From an uncultured Candidatus Actinomarina sp. (lineage in GTDB: Bacteria > Actinomycetota > Acidimicrobiia > Actinomarinales > Actinomarinaceae), in assembly GCA_902596545.1 (NCBI GenBank), contig CACJUH010000003.1:109790-173789 (forward strand): 64,000 nt of DNA, written 5' to 3'. The position numbers and the translations under genes are program-made. Below, piece after piece: positions 8,366-16,477 of the stretch. Within the stretch, counting starts at the first letter, position 1. The number at the start of each line of letters is the position of its first letter. The notes under the pieces were generated by a model. It was not told the DNA's origin, ran no database searches, and worked only from the letters and a program-made list of their open reading frames with translations.

Positions 8366-11300
8366 TCAAAGAATACTATCTAATAATTCGTAGGTGCTTT
8401 CAGGAGTTAAAGTGTGTTGAAAATTTAATACCAAACGTTTGTTTCTAAAAATAAACCTCTTATCATATTTTTCAATTGAAAGTTTGAGATCTTCAGTCAA
8501 ATCAACAGGAAATAATTCAATTTGAAATTCTCTAATTTTGCACCTTATTATTTCTTTTGTTTGTAATATTGATCTGATTTTTGCAGTTGAAAACAAATTA
8601 TCAGTAATCTCTGGAACATTTCCAAACCTATCAATAATCTCATTTTTGATCTCATCAACTTTATTCGGTTCCGAATGTTCAAGTCTTTTGTAAATATCTA
8701 TTCTTTCAGAATCAGCATCAATGTAACTCTTGGGAATTGAAGAACCCCAATAGCAATCTAACTTAATTTCAGTTTCTAAAATACTGCTTTTATCCTCACT
8801 TTTGCCCTCTATAGAATCTATGACGTATTTATTGAAAATATTTAACCCAACATTTGCAATAAAACCAGACTGTATATCTCCAAGAATGCTTCCTGATCCA
8901 CGCAACTGTAAATCTTTCATTGCTAGAGAATATCCTGTTGATGTCTGTCCTATGGACTTTATTGCATCAAGTCTTAATTCTGCATCAACACCTAAATTTG
9001 TGTTATGAAAAAAGTAAGCAAAACTCTGTTCTCTTCTTCTACCTACTCTACCTTTTAATTGATACAGTTGAGACATGCCCAAGAGCTCAGACCTTAAAGT
9101 AATCAAAGTATTTACTTTAGGTAGATCTATTCCTGCTTCAACAATGGTTGTAGCAAATAAAACATCAACCTTTTTATCCCATACATCCTGCATTGTTTGT
9201 TCGATCTGATTAGTTGCCAACTGCCCATGTAAAAGTCTGTGATTTAAATTTGGAAAGACCTCTTGAATTTTTTTCATCCAAACTTGTAATTCTTCAATTC
9301 GGTTCAACACAAAAAAGACCTGTCCACCCCTAGAAATTTCACGTTGAATAGCAAGAGCGATAGTTGACTCATCAATATTTCCAACATGTGTAAGTGTCTC
9401 TAAACGATTTTCAGGTGGTGTTTCAATTCGAGATGTTTCTCTAATTCCCATTAGTGACTGTTCGAGTGTCCTTGGTATTGGTGTTGCTGTCAGAGTGAGC
9501 TTATGAACCTGATTAGAAAGTGACTGAAGTCTATCTTTATCCTCTACACCAAACCTATGTTCTTCATCAATAATCAACAATTTGAGATTTTGAAATTCAA
9601 TATCATCACTTAAAATCCTATGAGTTCCTATGAGAATATCTACAGAGCCGTCTTTGACTCCTTCAACAATGTTTTGTACTTCTTTTTTTGTAACGAATCT
9701 ACTTAAGTGTTTTATATTGAGTGGATAATCTTTCAAGCGATCTACAAAAGTATCAATGTGTTGTTGAACAAGAATTGTAGTTGGAGCTAATAATGCAACT
9801 TGGCCTCCTGAAAAAGCAACTTTAATTGCAGCTCTTAATGCAACCTCAGTCTTACCAAATCCAACATCGCCAAAAATTAGACGATCCATTGGTATATTTT
9901 TTTCTAGATCTTTTTTAACATCGTTAATGGCAGTCAATTGATCTGGTGTTTCAATATACTCAAAACTATTTTCTATTTCATTTTGCCAAGGGGTATCCTC
10001 ACCAATGATTAATGAGTCGTTTCTTATATTTCGTAATTTGTATAAATTCAAGACTCTATCTGCAATTATCTTTGCATTTTGCTTGGCTTTTTCTTTTGCT
10101 CTTTCCCATTCTGCACCACCAAGATGAGATAGCCTAGGGTTCTCTCCTCCAATATAAACCTCAAGCTCATTAATTTGTTCTGATGGTACAAAAAGCTTAT
10201 CAGTTCCAGCAAATTTAATCTCTAGATAGTCTTTCTCAACTCCTTTTATTTTTTTTACAACTGTGCCTTCATACAATCCAATTCCATGAAAATTGTGAAC
10301 AATATAAGTATTTGGAACAAGAATGGCTTGTTCACTAATCTTTTTTATCTTTCTTTTAGATTTAATCATTTTTCTTTTTTGGAAAATCGATTCATCAATA
10401 ATGGCTAAATTTAGGTCTTTAAAAGATGCAGAAAATGAAAATGGATTGTCAACGGTAATTACATTGGATAGCGTTGAAAACTTTTCAGTTATAACTTTGT
10501 TTTTTGTTGAGAGATAAATTTTTTCTATTTCCTTTAGAGAATCAATAATATTTTCTGTGTTGATTGAGTCTAAATAATTCGGGAGATTTTCTAGATTTAT
10601 TAAATCTGATGTTGAATAGAAATTAATATCATACTCACCAAAAAATTTGGAGATATCTTTGTAACGTGACTTAAAATTCTTGATTTCTAATGAAAAATAT
10701 TGTTTAAGATTTTCAAAGGTATCTTTTTCAATATCAATAATTTCCTTAAGTTGATTATCTACTATATTTTTGTCAACAATGTGTAGGGCAACATTGCTTG
10801 TTAAGTCTAGAAGACACTTCTCTAAATCTAAATTCTGAGAGTATTGGAACAATTCGTAATCATCTAAATTTTCTTTATTGTTAGAAGATAGGTTCAAAAT
10901 ATCTGAGTGCTTTATTTGGAATAGTTCAGTTGCCGGCACTATGAGGATATCTTTCTTTTCACTAATAGATCGTTGTGAAATTGTGTCAAAAGTTTTTATT
11001 TCATTAACTAAATCTCCATCAAAAATCACTCGAAGAGGTAAATCATAATTGATTGGGTAAACATCTAACTGTCCTCCTCTAATCGCAAAACTTCCCTTTG
11101 ATTCAACTCTATCTTTTCTTTGATACTTAAGGTGAATAAGATTCTCAATTAATGAATCAAAATCAATTTCCTCATTTAATTCAATTTTACAAATTTCTAA
11201 TTCTTCAAAATATATTCTTTGGGAAATGGCCTTGATGCTAGTTGCAATGTTGTAATTATTATTTGTAAGGAGTAGGTGCGCAATTTCTAATCTTTTCCCC

Positions 11301-11512
11301 TGTATATCAAAAGATGGAACAAAAGAATCATAAGAAAGAGTATCCCAAGAAGGTAAATGAAATATATTTTTGTTTAAGTTAGAAAAATCTGTAGAAAACT
11401 CGATAGCCTCTTTATCTGTGGAGAAAATGATAATATTTTTATTCGATTTATTGTTTAAAGCTAATAAAGGGACAAGAGATTCTCTAGAGGTGTTAAAAGA
11501 TTCTAAATCCAT
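8366..11512 (-). CDS. mfd: transcription-repair coupling factor Mfd
   Basis: Removes RNA polymerase stalled at lesions and recruits UvrA. The 1048-aa length is about 100 residues shorter than E. coli Mfd, mainly in the N-terminal part. Domains in order: UvrB-like module (GSFAIRGGQLDVYP near 140), CarD-like RNAP-interaction domain (NTYIVHNFHGIGLYEG near 400), RecG-like helicase with Walker A FGDVGFGKTE (near 550), DEEH box and TATPIPRTL, helicase C lobe with QLKGRVGRR, and the C-terminal TRCF domain. Nearest neighbours are an epimerase upstream (3 nt) and mazG downstream (overlap). Confidence 0.97.
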   Translation of the reverse strand: MDLESFNTSRESLVPLLALNNKSNKNIIIFSTDKEAIEFSTDFSNLNKNIFHLPSWDTLSYDSFVPSFDIQGKRLEIAHLLLTNNNYNIATSIKAISQRIYFEELEICKIELNEEIDFDSLIENLIHLKYQRKDRVESKGSFAIRGGQLDVYPINYDLPLRVIFDGDLVNEIKTFDTISQRSISEKKDILIVPATELFQIKHSDILNLSSNNKENLDDYELFQYSQNLDLEKCLLDLTSNVALHIVDKNIVDNQLKEIIDIEKDTFENLKQYFSLEIKNFKSRYKDISKFFGEYDINFYSTSDLINLENLPNYLDSINTENIIDSLKEIEKIYLSTKNKVITEKFSTLSNVITVDNPFSFSASFKDLNLAIIDESIFQKRKMIKSKRKIKKISEQAILVPNTYIVHNFHGIGLYEGTVVKKIKGVEKDYLEIKFAGTDKLFVPSEQINELEVYIGGENPRLSHLGGAEWERAKEKAKQNAKIIADRVLNLYKLRNIRNDSLIIGEDTPWQNEIENSFEYIETPDQLTAINDVKKDLEKNIPMDRLIFGDVGFGKTEVALRAAIKVAFSGGQVALLAPTTILVQQHIDTFVDRLKDYPLNIKHLSRFVTKKEVQNIVEGVKDGSVDILIGTHRILSDDIEFQNLKLLIIDEEHRFGVEDKDRLQSLSNQVHKLTLTATPIPRTLEQSLMGIRETSRIETPPENRLETLTHVGNIDESTIALAIQREISRGGQVFFVLNRIEELQVWMKKIQEVFPNLNHRLLHGQLATNQIEQTMQDVWDKKVDVLFATTIVEAGIDLPKVNTLITLRSELLGMSQLYQLKGRVGRRREQSFAYFFHNTNLGVDAELRLDAIKSIGQTSTGYSLAMKDLQLRGSGSILGDIQSGFIANVGLNIFNKYVIDSIEGKSEDKSSILETEIKLDCYWGSSIPKSYIDADSERIDIYKRLEHSEPNKVDEIKNEIIDRFGNVPEITDNLFSTAKIRSILQTKEIIRCKIREFQIELFPVDLTEDLKLSIEKYDKRFIFRNKRLVLNFQHTLTPESTYELLDSIL

Positions 11513-11515
11513 AAA

Positions 11516-12511
11516 TTAAATTTTTGATAATGAAATATAATTTTCTTCAATCAGCCAATTAATTGTCTTTTTAATGAATTCATCTACATTGGTATATTGA
11601 ATATTTAAGTTTTCTTTAGCTTTTAAACCTTCATATTTATGTCCATGTGTAAGAACCCTTGCAGACTCTGTGCAAAGAAAGGGTGTTTTGTTCGAAATTA
11701 ATTTATAAATATCTCCAAGTGGCGCAATCGTTTTTAATAAAATTTTTGGGATGTACACGGGTCTCCCGTTCCATGATGAAATAGTTTTTAATTTATTAAC
11801 TAGTTCCTCACTTGATGTTTGAAAACTATTTAGAACATACCTTTCATTATCTTTACCGAACTCTAGTGCGTTATAGTGTCCATCTGTACAGTCATCAATG
11901 TCAACAATTGAAATGTTATTCCGTATCAATGGAGGATTGGTTTTTGATAAAGTTGAAATTAATAATTTAGCAGTTCCAGACACTCTCCCGGGCCCTTGAA
12001 CAGAAGATGGGTTAACGGAAACAAATTCAAAATTCTTTTCATAATTGAAAGCCTCTTGTTCAGCTAAAAATTTTGACTCCTCATATTTACTTAAGTAGTA
12101 ACCTCTGTGAGTTGAATTTTCATTGCCTATACTACCCAAATCCTCACCAAGCGTAACTGCAGAAGATGTGTAAACAAATCTAGAAATTCGTAATTGATTG
12201 CCTAAATTTAAAATATTTTTTGTTCCATCAATATTTGCATCAAACATATACTGTGGATTTTTTGAACACATTTTATTTACTCCAGCAACATGAAATATTG
12301 CATCAATATTTATATTTTTGAATTGATTAATAAGATCTGAAGTCAAAATATTCCCACTAATAACAGATACACCCTTAGACTCCAAAATTTTTTTATTCTC
12401 CTCAGATCTACTTAATGCGTAAACGTTATGACCATTTTCAATTAATTTTCTAAGAAGTGGCTTACCTACAACTCCTGTTGAGCCAGTGATAAATATATTT
12501 TTATATTTCAT
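11516..12511 (-). CDS. NAD-dependent epimerase/dehydratase (extended SDR)
   Basis: Rossmann-fold oxidoreductase, 331 aa, with the NAD motif ITGSTGVVGKPLL at residues 8-20, the catalytic YxxxK (YYLSKYEESK near 142-151) and a Ser-rich stretch before it (YTSSAVTLGE). The central IFHVAGVNKMC matches the family's HxAA-like motif. Such proteins act on nucleotide sugars, sterols or dihydroflavonol-like substrates; the real substrate cannot be read from sequence. It overlaps pgsA by 4 nt. Confidence 0.8.
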   Translation of the reverse strand: MKYKNIFITGSTGVVGKPLLRKLIENGHNVYALSRSEENKKILESKGVSVISGNILTSDLINQFKNINIDAIFHVAGVNKMCSKNPQYMFDANIDGTKNILNLGNQLRISRFVYTSSAVTLGEDLGSIGNENSTHRGYYLSKYEESKFLAEQEAFNYEKNFEFVSVNPSSVQGPGRVSGTAKLLISTLSKTNPPLIRNNISIVDIDDCTDGHYNALEFGKDNERYVLNSFQTSSEELVNKLKTISSWNGRPVYIPKILLKTIAPLGDIYKLISNKTPFLCTESARVLTHGHKYEGLKAKENLNIQYTNVDEFIKKTINWLIEENYISLSKI

Positions 12512-13050
12512 TTTGATTGTTTCAAATAACCTAAAAGATACTGATATCCAGAAATATAAGAAAATATTAAGGCATGTAGTACAAATAAATCAGCGATACT
12601 AAAGCTTAGAATATTTAATGAAAAATCCATCATTACAAATCCTATTGCCCAGAACTGTAAACTTGCTTTAGCTTTTCCAAGCTTACTTGGAGGAATCATA
12701 ATCCCTTCATTCCCAGCTAGTCCTCTAAGGCCAGTAATAATGAATTCTCTAGCAATTAATAATGTTGTAATCCAGATACTTACTCTGTCAATATAGGTGA
12801 AACCTATAAAAATAAAAGTTATGAATATTTTGTCAGCAATGGTGTCAAGAAATGCCCCCATTTTTGATGTGACGTTCCACTTTCTTGCAAGACGTCCATC
12901 AAAAAAATCTGTCCAAGCTGCTATGAAAGCAATTACAGCAGGAGCTAACATCAGTCCCTCACTAGAGCCATCTAAAAGTAGTAGATATAAAATAACAGGT
13001 GCTGAGATGATTCGAAATATAGCTAGAAAATCAGGTATATATTTTTTCAT
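12508..13050 (-). CDS. pgsA: CDP-diacylglycerol-glycerol-3-phosphate 3-phosphatidyltransferase
   Basis: Makes phosphatidylglycerol phosphate, the committed step to phosphatidylglycerol and cardiolipin. The 180-aa membrane protein has the CDP-alcohol phosphotransferase signature DG-x2-AR-x8-G-x3-D-x3-D at about residues 50-72 (DGRLARKW ... GAFLDTIADK), followed by hydrophobic helices. Its ATG overlaps the stop of the small upstream gene (ATGA). Another CDP-alcohol transferase is possible but the length and the RE..ITGLRG motif near 100-110 favour PgsA. Confidence 0.9.
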   Translation of the reverse strand: MKKYIPDFLAIFRIISAPVILYLLLLDGSSEGLMLAPAVIAFIAAWTDFFDGRLARKWNVTSKMGAFLDTIADKIFITFIFIGFTYIDRVSIWITTLLIAREFIITGLRGLAGNEGIMIPPSKLGKAKASLQFWAIGFVMMDFSLNILSFSIADLFVLHALIFSYISGYQYLLGYLKQSK

Positions 13051-13193
13051 TCTTCCTCTAGTTTAGCTTGATATGCCCTTGCTTTTGCTAGAGCATCTAT
13101 CGAAGACTTTGCAGGAACCCAAGGTAATGAATCTAATTTTGGAATTCCTGTTACAGGTTTATTACTTTGTTTATCTTTTCTTTTGTTGTTCAT
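13047..13193 (-). CDS. small conserved-looking protein, 48 aa, between pth and pgsA
   Basis: Short gene found by reading the gap between pth and pgsA. It begins MNNKRKDKQSNKPVTG, continues with IPKLDSLPWVPAKSS and ends YQAKLEEE. Its ATG overlaps the pth stop (TAATG) and its TGA overlaps the pgsA ATG (ATGA), so it exactly fills the gap and would be translated by coupling on both sides. The protein is soluble, basic at the front and helical at the back. Function unknown. Confidence 0.65.
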   Translation of the reverse strand: MNNKRKDKQSNKPVTGIPKLDSLPWVPAKSSIDALAKARAYQAKLEEE

Positions 13194-13792
13194 TAAATCA
13201 CATCAATTATTCTTCGTTCAGATGCTGCTTTCACAGCAGATTCTCTGTCCTTTAAAAACATTCCGATAATTTCTACGGAGTCTTCTATCAAAAATTCAAC
13301 TTCTTCTTCTTCATTATTATAAAACCTGGATAAAACGAAATCTGCGGGGTTAACTTCTTTGGGGGGTCTACCAACTCCAACTTTTAATCTAAAGTATTCA
13401 TTAGATTGCAAGTAAGAATTTATAGACTTAATTCCGTTGTGTCCACCATCAGAACTTCCACTTTTTAAACGCAATCTACCAAAGCCAAGATCGATATCAT
13501 CGTGAATCACTAATATATTCGAGGCTTCAACATTGCTATATTTTAAATAAGCTTTAAGAGCCTCACCAGAGTTATTCATTGAAACCATCGGAAAAATGAT
13601 ATCTATATTTGAATTTTCAAAAGGTATTTGACCTATCTTAAAACTGCCTGATTTGTCTAATTTCACTTCTATAGAATTCTTAGTGCAGAACTTTTCTAGT
13701 ATATCGGCACCAATATTGTGTCTTGTTTTTAAGTATTTTGATTGAGGATTCCAGAGACCAACTAAGAGAGTTTTATTATTCTCCAGATTCAT
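13193..13792 (-). CDS. pth: peptidyl-tRNA hydrolase
   Basis: Releases tRNA from stalled peptidyl-tRNA. From the ATG at 13792 the product is 199 aa, the normal length, and begins MNLENNKTLLVGLWNPQSKY; the open frame goes 36 codons further but that part is a lysine-rich shadow of the rplY 3' end. Catalytic residues are all present: Asn in GLWNPQ, His in TRHNIGADIL, Asp in HDDIDLGFG, and Asn in GGHNGIKSI. It overlaps rplY by 17 nt; rplY-pth is a common pair. Confidence 0.95.
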   Translation of the reverse strand: MNLENNKTLLVGLWNPQSKYLKTRHNIGADILEKFCTKNSIEVKLDKSGSFKIGQIPFENSNIDIIFPMVSMNNSGEALKAYLKYSNVEASNILVIHDDIDLGFGRLRLKSGSSDGGHNGIKSINSYLQSNEYFRLKVGVGRPPKEVNPADFVLSRFYNNEEEEVEFLIEDSVEIIGMFLKDRESAVKAASERRIIDVI

Positions 13793-14462
13793 CTGAGGAC
13801 TCTTCCTCAACAGCTTCTTCAGAAGATTCACCTTCGGCTCCCTCTTCGCCTTCTTCACCCTCTTCGCCTTCAAGACCTTCAATTTCTTCTTCCTCTTCAA
13901 TTGCAGCTCTTGGAAGCGTTATGGTTACTAAAATTGATTCATCGTCTTCTGACGCAAGTTCTACTCCTTCTGGTAACTCAACATCAGTGGCAGTTGCATT
14001 TTCACCAACACTTAACTCTGAAATATCTAAATCTAATGAAGAAGGTATGTTTGTTGGCAACGTTGAAATAGTTATCGTTGCATTAACGGTTTGTACTAGG
14101 CCACCTTCTTCTTTTACACCAATAGGTGTGCCAATAAAATTAATCTGAACATCTGCTTCAACTGTTTTTGTAAGATCGATTTGAATTAGGTCTACATGTA
14201 AAAATTCATTTTTATACGGATGTTTTTGAATCTCTCTCGCTAAAGCTGTATATTTCTTTTTTCCAACCTCTAAATTTAAAATTGTGTTTGCACCAGCTTC
14301 AGATCTAAGGGCGTTATTAAATTCTCTTGCATCTAAAACTACAGAGACTGGATCCATACCCATTCCATAGATAACTGCCGGTAGTGAACCGTCATTTCTT
14401 AATCTTCTAGATTCAGCTGAACCAACACTGCCTCTTAAGCTTACTTTTAAATTTGCTTCCAT
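13776..14462 (-). CDS. rplY: 50S ribosomal protein L25 (TL5/CTC form)
   Basis: Binds 5S rRNA. The 228-aa protein is the long two-domain CTC form: N-terminal L25 domain (LRGSVGSAESRRLRND, then LPAVIYGMG, residues 7-32) and a beta-barrel C domain to about residue 185, then a very acidic Glu/Gly/Ser tail (about 187-228) of low complexity. Actinobacterial and deinococcal L25 have comparable acidic tails. It is the first gene of the rplY - pth - small gene - pgsA run. Confidence 0.94.
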   Translation of the reverse strand: MEANLKVSLRGSVGSAESRRLRNDGSLPAVIYGMGMDPVSVVLDAREFNNALRSEAGANTILNLEVGKKKYTALAREIQKHPYKNEFLHVDLIQIDLTKTVEADVQINFIGTPIGVKEEGGLVQTVNATITISTLPTNIPSSLDLDISELSVGENATATDVELPEGVELASEDDESILVTITLPRAAIEEEEEIEGLEGEEGEEGEEGAEGESSEEAVEEESSDESGE

Positions 14463-14519
14463 ATTTACCCTTACGAATTATATAGAGTAATAAATTTTAT
14501 TTGCTACTGAAAGCAGTAT

Positions 14520-15317
14520 TTATGCTTTTTCTGTAGCCTTTCTAGCTGAGACAACAGCAAAAAATAACGTTACTGCTGCAAAAATACCAGCTGCTAAATA
14601 ACCTCTAAATAAAACATCAATTACCCATCCTTCAACCATGACTGATCTCATGGACTCAATGACATAGGTAGTTGGATTATAAGCAGCGGCTGTTTCTAAC
14701 CATCCTTTAAGTGCTTCCCTTGGTACAAATGTTGGAGCAAGAAAAATAGCTGGAAAGAATAAAAAAGTTGCTGCTTGTGCACCTTGAGATGAACCTGATT
14801 TAACTCCTGCAGCAACGGAGTATCCTGCAAACCCCATACCCCAAATAAATGCTAGTGACAATACAATCAAAAACCCTACTGTACCAACAGCAGGGTCGGC
14901 ACCAATAATTTTTCCTATTAACATTATGAGACTAGCTTGAAGTAATACCCTGATAGCACCGACAATCATTGGAGCTAAAATTATTGCCCATCTTGATATA
15001 GGCATACTTTGGTAACGCTTGAAAACACCAGATTCTATATCTTCGACTAGATAAATTCCTGATGCTGCTCCACTTAAAGAGGCAGAAACTATAGAAACAG
15101 GAAGTATAAAGTTTACAAAATTTCCATTTGCAAAATCAAAAGGTGTTCCACTTGCGGTTCCACCAAAAACACCACCTAATGCTCCGTCATAGACAAATAA
15201 AAAAAAGGCTGATATAAATATATTTGGTAATTCCGCTAGGGGTCTTCTCAAAACCCTCAAAATTAGTCTTTTAGTAAGTATTCCTAGTTGAATGAAAAAT
15301 GATGGCTTGGTAATCAT
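14520..15317 (-). CDS. ABC-2 type transporter permease
   Basis: Membrane part of an exporter, 265 aa, with six hydrophobic segments and the DrrB/NodJ-like central region (about residues 85-110, GIYLVEDIESGVFKRYQSMPI, a hallmark of the daunorubicin-exporter type family: the E-x-G-x-x-x-x-x-x-x-P element). It follows its ATPase by 2 nt. Such pairs export lipids, drugs or polymers; the substrate is unknown. Confidence 0.88.
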   Translation of the reverse strand: MITKPSFFIQLGILTKRLILRVLRRPLAELPNIFISAFFLFVYDGALGGVFGGTASGTPFDFANGNFVNFILPVSIVSASLSGAASGIYLVEDIESGVFKRYQSMPISRWAIILAPMIVGAIRVLLQASLIMLIGKIIGADPAVGTVGFLIVLSLAFIWGMGFAGYSVAAGVKSGSSQGAQAATFLFFPAIFLAPTFVPREALKGWLETAAAYNPTTYVIESMRSVMVEGWVIDVLFRGYLAAGIFAAVTLFFAVVSARKATEKA

Positions 15318-15319
15318 AA

Positions 15320-16294
15320 TTAGCTTTCCTTAATTGGTTGTTCAGATTTAGTTGAGGTTTCAGAACCTTCAAGACGATAGCCTGTAACTTTTAAAAATAC
15401 ATCATCAAGTGTTGGTTTGCTTGCAGAAACAGCATCAATCTCTATATTATTTTCTGTTAATTTATTTACAAAGCTAGGTATCTTACTTGCCCCATTTTGA
15501 ACGGTTATTCGAAGATCGTTTCCTTCTTGTTTGTAGTCTGTGAGTAATTTTTTTGCGTTTTCTAAATCTGAATTGTTCGAAAATGAAAATGTGATTACAT
15601 CACCACCTATACTTGCTTTAAGTTGATCTGAAGTTCCTTCAGCAACTACTAGTCCTTCATCAATAATTGCAATCCTATCCGCTAGTTCATCAGCCTCTTC
15701 TAAATATTGTGTGGTTAAAATTACAGTTACACCTCTGTCTCTTAGGCGTTTTATTTCATCCCACAAAACCCTTCTAGAGCCTGGATCTAAACCTGTCGTA
15801 GGTTCATCAAGAAATAGTATTTCAGGAGAGTTGACGAGGCTTAAACCCAAATCTAAACGTCTTTTCATACCTCCTGAATATGTTTTAACCCTTCGATCAG
15901 CTGCTTCAGTCAATCCAACTAACTCTAAAAGTTCATTTGTCCTTGTTTCAGAATCTTTTACTGAATATCCCCAAAGCCTCGCAGTAGAAAAAAATAATTC
16001 CCGTCCTGTAAGAATATTGTCTATACCAGTATCTTGTAACGCTACCCCTATTTTTTCTCTAACTGATTTATCTTCTGTTGCTACATCTGAGCCAAGGATT
16101 TTTGCTTCACCGTCAGTAATTCTAAGTAGGGTTGTAAGCATTAAAATTGTTGTTGACTTACCAGCACCATTAGGTCCAAGCAATCCAAATATTTCACCTT
16201 TTTCTACAGAAAAACTTACATCTTTTACAGCTTCTACTGTGTCTTTTTTTGTCTTAAATGTTTTCTTAATGTTTTTAACTTCTACTGCTAACAT
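15320..16294 (-). CDS. ABC transporter ATP-binding protein (DrrA-like)
   Basis: Cytosolic ATPase of the two-gene exporter, 324 aa. Walker A GPNGAGKSTT (residues 40-49), Q-loop DTG region near 88, signature YSGGMKRRLDLG (about 139-150), Walker B ILFLDEPTTGLDP (about 160-172), and the switch His replaced: LTTQYLEEAD has Gln where many ABC ATPases have His, as is usual in the DrrA group. The C-terminal 90 residues form the DrrA-type extension, ending with a serine-rich tail. Minus strand, upstream of its permease. Confidence 0.92.
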   Translation of the reverse strand: MLAVEVKNIKKTFKTKKDTVEAVKDVSFSVEKGEIFGLLGPNGAGKSTTILMLTTLLRITDGEAKILGSDVATEDKSVREKIGVALQDTGIDNILTGRELFFSTARLWGYSVKDSETRTNELLELVGLTEAADRRVKTYSGGMKRRLDLGLSLVNSPEILFLDEPTTGLDPGSRRVLWDEIKRLRDRGVTVILTTQYLEEADELADRIAIIDEGLVVAEGTSDQLKASIGGDVITFSFSNNSDLENAKKLLTDYKQEGNDLRITVQNGASKIPSFVNKLTENNIEIDAVSASKPTLDDVFLKVTGYRLEGSETSTKSEQPIKES

Positions 16295-16347
16295 AATGTA
16301 CCTATAAGCCGAAATCTATTTGATACTAATGTTATCAGAATTTAACT

Positions 16348-16420
16348 GGCCTCGTAGCTCAGGGGATAGAGCACAGGTTTCCTAAACCTGGTGTCGCAGG
16401 TTCGAATCCTGCCGAGGCCG
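16348..16420 (+). tRNA. tRNA-Arg (anticodon CCT)
   Basis: A 73-nt standard cloverleaf: acceptor GGCCTCG/CGAGGCC with G discriminator, D-arm TAGCTCAGGGGATAGAGCA, anticodon stem CAGGT/ACCTG around loop TTCCTAA giving anticodon CCT, and T-arm CAGGTTCGAATCCTG. CCA is not encoded. It lies alone between the divergent exporter and the propeller gene. Confidence 0.97.
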
Positions 16421-16428
16421 CTAATAAT

Positions 16429-16445
16429 CCTTAATAAAATTAAGG
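16429..16445 (+). terminator. weak hairpin after tRNA-Arg
   Basis: CCTTAAT, AAA, ATTAAGG forms a perfect 7-bp stem just downstream of the tRNA. It is AT-rich and the T-rich run (TTTTGTTTTT) starts about 9 nt later, so it is a weak terminator candidate; the same bases must also hold the promoter of the next gene. Confidence 0.3.
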
Positions 16446-16477
16446 AAAACATAGTTTTGTTTTTGTAGAATATTTAT

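Noticed and set aside
13793-13900. Lysine-rich N-terminal extension of peptidyl-tRNA hydrolase
   Set aside because: It is the acidic rplY tail in another frame; the normal Pth start is the ATG at 13792.
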